A stretch of DNA of 6,808 bases from an uncultured Oscillospiraceae bacterium. Lineage in GTDB: Bacteria; Bacillota; Clostridia; Oscillospirales; Oscillospiraceae. The DNA is taken from positions 1 through 6,808 of the forward strand of contig CAJOFI010000130.1 of the NCBI GenBank assembly GCA_905233595.1, written 5' to 3'. Both the position numbers and the translations under genes were made by a program. Position 1 is the stretch's first letter, and each line of letters begins with the position of its first letter. Positions 1 to 5,464 of this stretch are shown in pieces. The notes beneath the pieces were generated by a model that was given only the letters and a program-made list of their open reading frames with translations, was not told where the DNA came from and searched no databases.

Positions 1-37
1 TCGTTGTCAAATCTTGAAATACACAAAGTATTCCTGC

Positions 38-67
38 GATTTTCCGCCTCGCTACAGGCGAAAAATC
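38..67 (-). other. 12-bp hairpin downstream of hemW
   Basis: Arms at 38-49 and 56-67 with a 6-nt loop. Read as minus-strand RNA, the stem is fully paired with one G-U wobble; read as plus-strand RNA the same position is a C-A mismatch. The structure therefore fits a transcript running leftward out of hemW. No U tract follows it, so it is not a classical intrinsic terminator. It may be an mRNA 3'-end stem or part of a dispersed intergenic repeat. The remainder of 1-127 shows no gene that I can support. Confidence 0.45.
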
Positions 68-127
68 CTACGCCATCTTTGCGCAATTTATTTCTGCACC
101 GTTCCTAACTCCAAACTGAAAACTGAA

Positions 128-1399
128 CTACGCCTCGTGCGCGCCGACTCTCTGCTCGTAGAGCTCGGTGAAGAGCTCGTCCTCGCCCTTCGGGAGGCTG
201 ATCTTGCTCTCGGCCTCCTCCGCGCGATCCACCCAGGGGGTGTAGGCGTTGCGCCCGTTGGCCTGCGCCTCGAGCAGGATGCCGATGAGCGTGTTGGAGA
301 TGAGGTAGCCCGGCACCGTGAAGTGCCAGCGCCCTTCCTCCTCCACCGCCCAGCCCTTCTCGGCGAAGGCGCGCAGCGTGCGCAAAATCGGCTTCCAGTC
401 GGACTGGCAGCGGCGGCGGTAATCCTCCTCGGAGACGCCGCGGCTCGTGCGCATGGCGAGCATCAGATACTCCACCGCGCGCTCGAGCGTGTCCACCCGC
501 TCGTACTCGTCCACGATGCTGGCGCGGTGCGTCACGCGGGAGACGTACAGCTTCAGATCCTTGACGAAGCTGTAACGCAGGTTCCCCACGCAGGAGTGCG
601 CGCCGGGGCCGAAGCCCATGTAGTCGTCGAGGTTCCAGTATTTGAGATTGTGCTTCGACTCAAAGCCGGGGGCGCAGAAGTTGGAGATCTCGTACTGCCG
701 GTAGCCGTAGCGCGAGAGCATCTCGGCGGCGTAGGAGTACATATCCGCCTGCTCGTCCTCGTCGGGCAGGATGGGGGATCCGGCGTACTCGCTGTACATC
801 CTCGTCCCCTCCTCGAGCTTGAGGCCGTAGCAGCTGATGTGCTCCGGGTGCATCTCCACGATTTTGGAGAGGGTCTCCGCCCAGTCGCTCTTGGTCTGGC
901 TGGGCAGACCGTACATGAGATCGAGGCTCAGATTGTCAAAGCCCGCACGCCGCGCGTCGCGGAAGGCGCGCTCGGCCTGCTGAAAGCTGTGGCGGCGGCC
1001 GATGAGCTTCAAAAGGTCGTTGTTCGTCGCCTGCACGCCGATGGACAGGCGCGTCACGCCCTCCTGCCGCAGCGTTTTGAGCATGGCGGGGCTCATGCTG
1101 TCGGGGTTGCACTCCACCGTGACCTCCGCGTCCAGGCGCACGTTGCCGTTGCGCTTTAAGAGGTCGAATAGCTCCCCGATGCGCTCCGCGCCGTAGTAGC
1201 TGGGGGTGCCGCCGCCGAAGTAGATGCTGTCCACCTCGTAGTTTTTGATCCCCGGGGCGGATTCGGCGATATGCTCGAGCAGCGCGCTGTGGTACTCCGG
1301 CATCAGATCGTCGCAGCCGGCAAGCGAATAAAAATCGCAGTACGCACACTTGCTGGCGCAGAAGGGGATGTGGATGTAGATACCGAGTCGTGGTCTCAT
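128..1399 (-). CDS. hemW: Radical SAM heme chaperone HemW (HemN-like)
   Basis: A 423-residue cytoplasmic radical-SAM protein. Cys14, Cys18 and Cys21 form the CxxxCxxC site for the 4Fe-4S cluster, and GGGTPS at residues 62-67 is the SAM-binding glycine motif. The third cysteine is followed by Asp-Phe-Tyr rather than the extra Cys of true coproporphyrinogen dehydrogenase HemN, which points to HemW, a heme-binding protein thought to insert heme into respiratory enzymes. The C-terminal region matches the HemN/HemW C-terminal domain in position. Length is slightly above the usual 370-400 residues. The start is firm: AAGGAG (plus coordinates 1407-1412) lies 7 nt before the ATG. The stop codon is TAG at 128-130. 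It lies downstream of htpG in the same direction but is separated by a repeat-filled gap of 135 nt, so co-transcription is uncertain. Databases often mislabel this family as oxygen-independent coproporphyrinogen III oxidase. Confidence 0.93.
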   Translation of the reverse strand: MRPRLGIYIHIPFCASKCAYCDFYSLAGCDDLMPEYHSALLEHIAESAPGIKNYEVDSIYFGGGTPSYYGAERIGELFDLLKRNGNVRLDAEVTVECNPDSMSPAMLKTLRQEGVTRLSIGVQATNNDLLKLIGRRHSFQQAERAFRDARRAGFDNLSLDLMYGLPSQTKSDWAETLSKIVEMHPEHISCYGLKLEEGTRMYSEYAGSPILPDEDEQADMYSYAAEMLSRYGYRQYEISNFCAPGFESKHNLKYWNLDDYMGFGPGAHSCVGNLRYSFVKDLKLYVSRVTHRASIVDEYERVDTLERAVEYLMLAMRTSRGVSEEDYRRRCQSDWKPILRTLRAFAEKGWAVEEEGRWHFTVPGYLISNTLIGILLEAQANGRNAYTPWVDRAEEAESKISLPKGEDELFTELYEQRVGAHEA

Positions 1400-1406
1400 A
1401 GACGAG

Positions 1407-1412
1407 CTCCTT
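1407..1412 (-). promoter_or_regulatory. hemW ribosome binding site
   Basis: AAGGAG on the minus strand, 7 nt before the hemW ATG. It fixes the start codon. Confidence 0.8.
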
Positions 1413-1420
1413 CGGAGAAA

Positions 1421-1530
1421 AATGAAGATTGAAAACTGAAGAATGAAGAATGAAGAATTATGGCGTTCCCTTCGGGAACGAATTTTTAATCGTCGCTTAT
1501 CTGCTCACTCTTCACCCTTCACTTTTCACT
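1421..1530. repeat. Purine-rich imperfect palindromic intergenic repeat
   Basis: Fills the gap between hemW and htpG. The left arm (1421-1460) is made of GAA/TGAAGAA-type units. The right arm (1481-1530), when reverse-complemented, gives closely similar TGAAAAGTGAAG-type units, so the whole is an imperfect inverted repeat of about 110 nt. In the centre sits a perfect 7-bp hairpin, CGTTCCC-TTC-GGGAACG (1464-1480). The 11-mer TGAAAACTGAA at 1430-1440 recurs at 117-127 on the other side of hemW. It resembles a non-coding MITE or REP-like dispersed repeat. The hairpin could also act as a 3' stem for htpG mRNA, but no U tract follows on the minus strand. Confidence 0.5.
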
Positions 1531-1534
1531 GGAA

Positions 1535-3445
1535 TCAGAACAGCTCCGCGACGGCTTCGACGAACTCGATCGGCTCCTCCACGTCCACACCGGCGGAGAG
1601 CTCGGCGAGCGCGTAGAGCACGCGGGAGAGGCGCTTGGCCTTGTCCTTGTCGCTTTCAAAGGCGGCCTTGAGCACCTCAAAGCTGTGGTGGGCGGGATTG
1701 AGCTCCAGCACGCGGGTGGCGCGCAGCTTGCGCATCTCCTCGCTGGGGCCGTGGCGGAAGTAGCGCTCCATCTCCAGCGTGAGCCCGCCCTCGGTCGTGA
1801 GGCAGCAGGGCTGGGTGGAGAGTTTGCGGCTCAGGCGCACCTTGGAAAGCCCCTCGCCGACGGAGTCCTTCACGAAGTCCAGCAGCTCCTTGTTCTCGAT
1901 GTCGCGCTCCTCGGCGGCCTTCTTCTCCTCCTCGGTCTCAAAGCCGAGGTCGTCGGTCACGACGTTGCAGAAGCTCTTGCCGTCCTGCTCGCGCAGCGCG
2001 TCGAGCACCATCTCGTCGAGCGGGCTCGTGAGGCAGATGATCTCATAGCCGCGCTCGCGCACCTCCTGGCACTGGGGCAGGTTCATCGCCTGCTTGACGG
2101 AGGCGGAGGTGGCGTAGTAGATGCTCTTCTGGCTCTCGGGCATGTTTTCGACGTATTCCTTGAGCGTGACCATGTGCTCCTCGGAGGTGTAGAAGAGCAG
2201 CAGGTCGCGCAGAAAGTCCTTGTAGCGGCCGTACTCGTCGCAGACGCCGACCTTCAGATCGTTGCCGAAGTTGCGGAAGAACTCCTCGTACTTGGGCTTG
2301 TCGTCCCGCAGGAGCTTTTCCAGCTCGCCCTTGATGCGCTTTTCGAGGTTCTGGCCGATGATGCGAAGCTGCCGGTCATGCTGCAAAATCTCGCGGGAGA
2401 TGTTCAGCGAGAGGTCGGGGGAGTCCACCACGCCCTTGACGAAGTCGAAATACTCATGCAGCAGCTTGTCGCACTTCTCCATGATCATCACGCCGTTGGA
2501 GTAGAGCGTGATCCCACCCTTATTGTCACCGGAAAAGACGTTTTCATTCTGCTCCCCGGGGACGAAGAGCATGGCCTTGTAGCTCACCTGCCCCTCCGCG
2601 CTCACGCGCACGAGGGCGCAGGGATCCTTGCGGTCGCGGTTCTTCTCCTTGTACCAGGCGATGCAGTCGTCGTCGGTCACGTCGTTCTTCGAGCGCTGCC
2701 AGATGGGGATCATGGAGTTGAGCGTCTCGTTCTCGGTGACCATGCGGTAGTCGTACTTCGGGCTGCCGTCGTCGTTTTTCTCGCCGGTCTCGTAGCGCTC
2801 CTGGTGCTCCACGTCCATTCTGATGGGCCAGCGGACGTAGTCGGAGTACTTCTTCACCAGCGCCTTGATCTTCCAGACCTCGAGATAGGAGCCGTAGATC
2901 TCCTCCTCGCTGTCGGCCTTGAGGTGCATGATGACGTCGGTGCCGACGCTCTCCTTCTCGATGGGGCTCACGGTGTAGCCGTCTGCGCCGGAGCTGACCC
3001 ACTGCACGCCCTGCGCCTCGCCGTATTTGCGCGTGAGCACGGTGACCTCGTCGGCCACCATGAACGCGGAGTAGAAGCCCACGCCGAACTGGCCGATGAT
3101 GGAGATGTCCTCAGCCTTGTCGCTCTCCATCTCACCCTTGAACTGGTAGGAGCCGGATTTCGCGATCACGCCGAGATTGTTCTCCGCCTCCTCCATGCTC
3201 ATGCCGATGCCGTTGTCGCGCACGGTGATGGTGCGCGCGTCCTTGTCCACGAGGATCTCGATCTTGAAATCGTCGCGGTTCAGCCCCACCTGGTCGTCGG
3301 TCAGACCCAGATAGCAGAGCTTGTCGATGGCGTCGGACGCGTTGGAGAGGATCTCGCGCAGGAAGATCTCCTTGTTGGTGTAAATGGAATTGATCATCAG
3401 GTCGAGAAGCCGCTTGCTCTCAGCCTTAAACTGCTTTTTGCTCAT
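1535..3445 (-). CDS. htpG: Hsp90 family molecular chaperone HtpG
   Basis: Full-length 636-residue bacterial Hsp90, an ATP-dependent cytosolic dimeric chaperone. The N-terminal GHKL ATPase domain (about residues 1-230) shows the family landmarks in order: the helix with EILSNASDA (31-39), DNGIGM (77-82), LGVIAKSG (91-98) and the glycine-rich lid GQFGVGFYSAF (118-128). The middle domain carries the NISREILQ segment with the catalytic-loop arginine (about 348-355). The C-terminal dimerisation domain follows, and the protein ends without the MEEVD tail, as expected for bacteria. The start MSKKQFKAESKRLLDL is typical of the family. A GGAGG (plus 3460-3464) lies 14 nt before the ATG, which is rather long. 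No CIRCE operator is visible upstream: only one GCACTC half is present, so HrcA control is not supported. No truncation or frameshift is seen. Confidence 0.97.
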   Translation of the reverse strand: MSKKQFKAESKRLLDLMINSIYTNKEIFLREILSNASDAIDKLCYLGLTDDQVGLNRDDFKIEILVDKDARTITVRDNGIGMSMEEAENNLGVIAKSGSYQFKGEMESDKAEDISIIGQFGVGFYSAFMVADEVTVLTRKYGEAQGVQWVSSGADGYTVSPIEKESVGTDVIMHLKADSEEEIYGSYLEVWKIKALVKKYSDYVRWPIRMDVEHQERYETGEKNDDGSPKYDYRMVTENETLNSMIPIWQRSKNDVTDDDCIAWYKEKNRDRKDPCALVRVSAEGQVSYKAMLFVPGEQNENVFSGDNKGGITLYSNGVMIMEKCDKLLHEYFDFVKGVVDSPDLSLNISREILQHDRQLRIIGQNLEKRIKGELEKLLRDDKPKYEEFFRNFGNDLKVGVCDEYGRYKDFLRDLLLFYTSEEHMVTLKEYVENMPESQKSIYYATSASVKQAMNLPQCQEVRERGYEIICLTSPLDEMVLDALREQDGKSFCNVVTDDLGFETEEEKKAAEERDIENKELLDFVKDSVGEGLSKVRLSRKLSTQPCCLTTEGGLTLEMERYFRHGPSEEMRKLRATRVLELNPAHHSFEVLKAAFESDKDKAKRLSRVLYALAELSAGVDVEEPIEFVEAVAELF

Positions 3446-3563
3446 GGTTTGTTTGAGTGCCTCCAGTTTCTTATTATTTCAGTAATTGATGTCATTTACC
3501 CGATACGCCGGGAGCACGAAATGGGAGCAATCCGGCTTGGATAATCCGAAAAAACACGGTAAT

Positions 3564-3601
3564 ATGCTGACAGCATCCATTGAATTGGGAAAAAACAGCA
3601 T
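3564..3601. promoter_or_regulatory. Possible operator: ATGCTG-A-CAGCAT palindrome plus a half-site
   Basis: In the 171-nt divergent gap between htpG and the recombinase there is a perfect 6-bp inverted repeat with a 1-nt centre (3564-3576). A further CAGCAT lies at 3596-3601, just before the recombinase ribosome binding site, 25 bp from the first. It could bind a repressor or the recombinase itself. I find no convincing sigma-A promoter for either gene in this gap. The evidence is pattern only. Confidence 0.25.
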
Positions 3602-3603
3602 AT

Positions 3604-3609
3604 GGAGGG
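3604..3609 (+). promoter_or_regulatory. Recombinase ribosome binding site
   Basis: GGAGGG, 7 nt before the ATG at 3617. It selects 3617 over the upstream in-frame ATG at 3602, which overlaps this site and has no Shine-Dalgarno sequence of its own. Confidence 0.75.
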
Positions 3610-3616
3610 TTTTCGC

Positions 3617-4497
3617 ATGAACTGTAAGGACACGGGCAACTACAAGCTGACGGATTTCGGGCTCTACGTCCCGGCGCACGTTGCCGAGCAGATGACGAGG
3701 CTGGACATGACGACGGCCGCGCTCTATGAGAGCCGGCTTCGCGCGGAGGGCAAGGCGGGCGCGACGGTGGAGAAGTATATGTACTTCATCCGGCGCTTCA
3801 CGCTCTTTCTCGGCGATCACTATTTGTCGGTCGGGTACGTCCGGGCGTGGCTGGAGAGTCTGAAAAAGAGCCGGAACGTCAGCACCGTGAACGGGGCGAT
3901 CTCCGCGCTCAACGGGTTTTTCAGGTGGATTTCTATCCGCATCAGGAGCCGCAGTACCGGGAGGATAGCCGCAGCCTGGACAAGGGCGACTTCAACTGTC
4001 TGCTGACCGCGGCCGACGGGCGCATGAAAGCGATCCTTCTGACCTTTTACGGCACGGGTGTGCGCGTGAGCGAGCTGCGATTTTTCACCGTGGAGGCGGT
4101 CAGAAGCGGTGCTGTGACCGTGGACAACAAGGGCAAGGTGCGCACGGTGTTCCTCGACCCCGGAACCAAAACCCTGCTGCTCGACTATTGCGAGAAGCGG
4201 GGGCTCGAAAGCGGGGTGATCTTCCGCAACCGCCTCGGCACGGCGCTGAGCCGCTCGTATATCTGGCGGAGCGTGAAGAAGCTGGCGAAGAGGGCGGGGG
4301 TGCTGCTGAGCAAGGTCTTTCCGCACAACCTCCGCCATCTCTTTGCCGTGGAGCGCTACAAGGCGGACAGGGATCTGGAGTGTCTTCGCCTTGACATGGG
4401 GCACAGCCTGATCGCCACCACCCAGCGCTACCTCAAGGAGACCGCGCAGGCGCACTATCAAAAGGTGCTCCAAAGAGCCGCAGCTATGGCGGGGTAA
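3617..4497 (+). pseudogene. Tyrosine recombinase/integrase, frameshifted in the interdomain linker
   Basis: The N-terminal SAM-like core-binding domain (3617 to about 3928) ends in SALNGFFRW. The catalytic domain follows in the -1 frame, from about 3928 to the TAA at 4495-4497. It keeps the full active site: Arg in GTGVRVSEL, Lys in NKGKVRTVFL, His/Arg in HNLRHLFA, His in MGHSLIATTQ, and the nucleophile Tyr in TTQRY. From my memory of related clostridial recombinases, about 12 residues separate the FFRW-like motif from the HQEPQYREDSR segment. Only about 4 remain here, so a loss of about 25 nt (8 codons plus 1) near 3926-3937 explains both the shortening and the frame change. An assembly error is possible but explains the shortening less well. 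The run of T at 3917-3921 is not a canonical slippery heptamer. The gene directly precedes the inverted-repeat segment and is the obvious candidate inverter of it. Confidence 0.8.
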
Positions 4498-4526
4498 AAG
4501 AAAAGCCCGGGCATAAAGCCACGGAC
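4496..4526 (-). terminator. Leftward intrinsic terminator at the recombinase 3' end
   Basis: On the minus strand, GUCCG-U-GGC-UUUAU-GCC-CGGGC (plus 4505-4526) forms an 8-bp stem with one bulged U and a 5-nt loop, followed at once by UUUUCUUUU (4496-4504). The U tract overlaps the recombinase stop codon, and the stem abuts the left inverted repeat. There is no minus-strand gene for it to serve, but it would stop transcripts from the leftward promoter at 4593-4621 before they run antisense into the recombinase. On the plus strand no U tract follows, so it acts in one direction. Confidence 0.65.
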
Positions 4527-4543
4527 TGAAAATTCTGTGAACC
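4527..4543 (+). repeat. Left 17-bp inverted repeat (IR-L)
   Basis: TGAAAATTCTGTGAACC, the exact reverse complement of 4822-4838. The match stops sharply at both ends. A 17-bp perfect match within a few hundred bases is very unlikely by chance. Interpreted as one of two recombination sites. Confidence 0.85.
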
Positions 4544-4592
4544 AACAGGGGCTTGCGGGAAAGTTCCTTCTCCTGCTGCTCATGTTTCAGTC

Positions 4593-4621
4593 AGTATAGC
4601 ACTTCCTGAAAAATAATACAA
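4593..4621 (-). promoter_or_regulatory. Leftward sigma-A promoter with extended -10
   Basis: On the minus strand: -35 TTGTAT (plus 4616-4621), a 17-nt spacer, and TG-C-TATACT as an extended -10 (hexamer at plus 4593-4598). The -35 matches the consensus only in TTG, but the extended TGn and a 5/6 -10 compensate. Predicted start is near 4586. In the present orientation transcription would leave the operon behind and end at the terminator 4496-4526. Confidence 0.6.
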
Positions 4622-4648
4622 TATGTTTTTTTACAAATTTTTCATCTG

Positions 4649-4673
4649 GCAGAAATCCCGCGCGGGTCTCTGC
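4649..4673. other. Compound palindrome inside the invertible segment
   Basis: GCAGA (4649-4653) and TCTGC (4669-4673) flank a perfect 10-bp palindrome CCCGCGCGGG (4657-4666). A short perfect inverted repeat, GTTGTC-AA-GACAAC (4683-4696), lies just beyond. These could be protein-binding sites (accessory factor or regulator) or a weak terminator for the recombinase message, since TTTCTT follows the first one. Confidence 0.35.
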
Positions 4674-4698
4674 TTTCTTGCCGTTGTCAAGACAACTG

Positions 4699-4746
4699 GC
4701 GCCTCCCGTTTTTTGTTCAAAAAACGAGGGGCGCTGTCCTTTTTTT
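4699..4746 (+). terminator. Rightward intrinsic terminator inside the invertible segment
   Basis: Arms 4699-4714 and 4719-4734 form a 16-bp stem with one G-U wobble and one C-A mismatch around a GTTC loop, followed by TGTCC and seven T (4740-4746). It would end transcription from the recombinase and insulate the operon to the right in the present orientation. Because it lies between the inverted repeats, inversion would turn it leftward and remove that block. Confidence 0.8.
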
Positions 4747-4821
4747 ATTATGGTGTTTTTAAAAACAGGCGCCGGAAAGCCCGGCGAAAAGCGTCGGAAC
4801 GATGGCGAGGCGGGCGGAGAA

Positions 4822-4838
4822 GGTTCACAGAATTTTCA
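4822..4838 (-). repeat. Right 17-bp inverted repeat (IR-R)
   Basis: GGTTCACAGAATTTTCA on the plus strand, the exact reverse complement of 4527-4543. Everything to its right (4839 onward) stays fixed if the segment inverts. Confidence 0.85.
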
Positions 4839-4927
4839 AGATGGAAACATCGCCGCAGAGATCGTCCGGGCGCCGCTTGACCGTGAAGGCTCCCGGCTTA
4901 TGCCGCGTGAAGGGAGAACGGGCTGAA
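4839..4927 (+). promoter_or_regulatory. Structured operon leader with occluded ribosome binding site
   Basis: Two hairpins lie between the right inverted repeat and the first gene. One is GATG-GAAA-CATC (4840-4851), a GNRA tetraloop. The other is CTCC-CGGC-TTAT-GCCG...GGAG (4890-4916), in which the lower arm contains the GGGAG that I take as the ribosome binding site of the GTG start at 4928. The upper 4 bp pair 4894-4897 with 4902-4905, and the lower 4 bp pair 4890-4893 with 4913-4916. This could limit translation. It matches no riboswitch class that I recognise. If translation instead starts at ATG 4841, this stretch would be coding. Confidence 0.35.
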
Positions 4928-5464
4928 GTGCAGCAGCGCGCCAAAAAGACTCACAGACTAAACCCCGCCCTCTCCCGGGCGCTGGAGCTTCTGTACTTTG
5001 CCATTTTGCTCGCGCTGATTGCGACGCTCTTCACCATGCTCTATACCGACAAGGCGACGGAAGCGCTGGATATGGACGAGCTTCTCAACGGCCGCATGCC
5101 GACGCAGCGCGAGGGGCTGGAGCCGTTTTTTGACGAGATCGTCTTCCCGCAGGAGATGAACGCGAAGGACGTGATCCTCGGCATCAACACCAGACCCGTG
5201 CAGCGCGGGGGGCTTGTGAACTGGCAGATCAAAAACCCCTACGGCAACCAGTTCGTCGTCGCGCTGGAGGTCGTGCTCGAAAACGGGGAGCGCGTCTTCT
5301 CCTCCGGCAGCATCCCGCCCGGCAGCAGCCTGGAGAGCGCCCCGGCGGAGGCGGAGCTTTCGCCCGGAAGCTACGGCGCGACCGCCTACGTTTTCGCCTA
5401 CAGCAACCTGAGCTATGCCTACGCCGGGATCTTCACCCTTGCCCTGGAGCTTACAGTCGAATGA
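4928..5464 (+). CDS. Single-pass membrane protein with exported beta-rich domain
   Basis: 178 residues from GTG 4928: a short basic cytoplasmic N-terminus (QQRAKKTHR), one membrane helix at about residues 18-39 (LLYFAILLALIATLF), then an extracellular part. The last 80 residues look like a beta-sandwich (VNWQIKNPYGNQF, SSGSIPPGSSLES, LSPGSYGATAYVF, LALELTVE). I recall similar NP...Y..S..IPPG...L..G.Y patterns in small membrane proteins near clostridial surface or pilin-like gene clusters, but I assign no function. Start choice: an in-frame ATG exists at 4802, but it lies inside the inverted-repeat segment and its N-terminus would change on inversion. ATG 4841 lacks a Shine-Dalgarno site. GTG 4928 has GGGAG 11 nt upstream and gives a natural membrane-anchor N-terminus. 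It is the first gene of a three-gene operon; its TGA overlaps the next start as ATGA, implying translational coupling. Confidence 0.7.
   Translation: MQQRAKKTHRLNPALSRALELLYFAILLALIATLFTMLYTDKATEALDMDELLNGRMPTQREGLEPFFDEIVFPQEMNAKDVILGINTRPVQRGGLVNWQIKNPYGNQFVVALEVVLENGERVFSSGSIPPGSSLESAPAEAELSPGSYGATAYVFAYSNLSYAYAGIFTLALELTVE

Larger units (their letters stand above)
4527..4838. mobile_element. Putative invertible promoter segment (phase-variation switch)
   Basis: A 312-bp non-coding segment bounded by perfect 17-bp inverted repeats, lying between a tyrosine recombinase gene and an exported surface-protein operon. It contains one convincing promoter, pointing left (4593-4621), a rightward intrinsic terminator (4699-4746) and several palindromes. 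I see no comparable rightward promoter, so this orientation is predicted OFF for the operon. Inversion maps position x to 9365-x, which moves the -35 to 4744-4749 and the -10 to 4767-4772 facing right, with no terminator between them and the first gene. Known tyrosine-recombinase switches (fim in E. coli, Mpi-controlled capsule promoters in Bacteroides, the cell-surface switches of Clostridioides difficile) share this layout. That it inverts is inference. Confidence 0.7.

Noticed and set aside
14..1159. Plus-strand open frame of 381 codons opposite hemW
   Set aside because: Antisense to hemW, whose motifs and ribosome binding site are convincing. The translation has no recognisable domain.
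3446..3480. CIRCE (HrcA) operator upstream of htpG
   Set aside because: Only a single GCACTC half is seen. The inverted partner at the required 9-nt spacing is missing.
1685..3544. Long plus-strand open frame (619 codons) opposite htpG
   Set aside because: It is the antisense shadow of a clear, full-length Hsp90 gene. Its low-complexity Leu/Val/Ala/His-rich translation is typical of a GC-rich antisense frame.
3911..3935. Programmed -1 frameshifting in the recombinase
   Set aside because: G-TTT-TTC is not a canonical slippery heptamer, and the fused product would still lack about 8 linker residues. A deletion explains both facts better.
3820..4545. Minus-strand open frame of 241 codons over the recombinase
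   Set aside because: Antisense shadow of the catalytic domain, which keeps all active-site residues. No ribosome binding site or recognisable domain.
4470..4583. Small minus-strand peptide starting at ATG 4583
   Set aside because: No ribosome binding site precedes it, the start would be almost leaderless, and the frame runs through the intrinsic terminator.
4524..4592. 8-bp GACTGAAA/TTTCAGTC pair as an RNA stem or second recombination site
   Set aside because: The outer half lies mostly upstream of the predicted transcript start, so it would not form in the RNA. It is much weaker than the 17-bp repeat it partly overlaps.
4802..4927. Start of the membrane-protein gene at ATG 4802
   Set aside because: The codon lies inside the putative invertible segment and the reading frame crosses the right inverted repeat, so the N-terminus would depend on orientation. 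A start after 4838 is more sensible, and GTG 4928 has the best ribosome binding site.
4751..4927. Known riboswitch (cobalamin, FMN, TPP, c-di-GMP)
   Set aside because: Some GC-rich hairpins look suggestive (4770-4786, 4840-4851), but none of the conserved core sequences of these classes is present.
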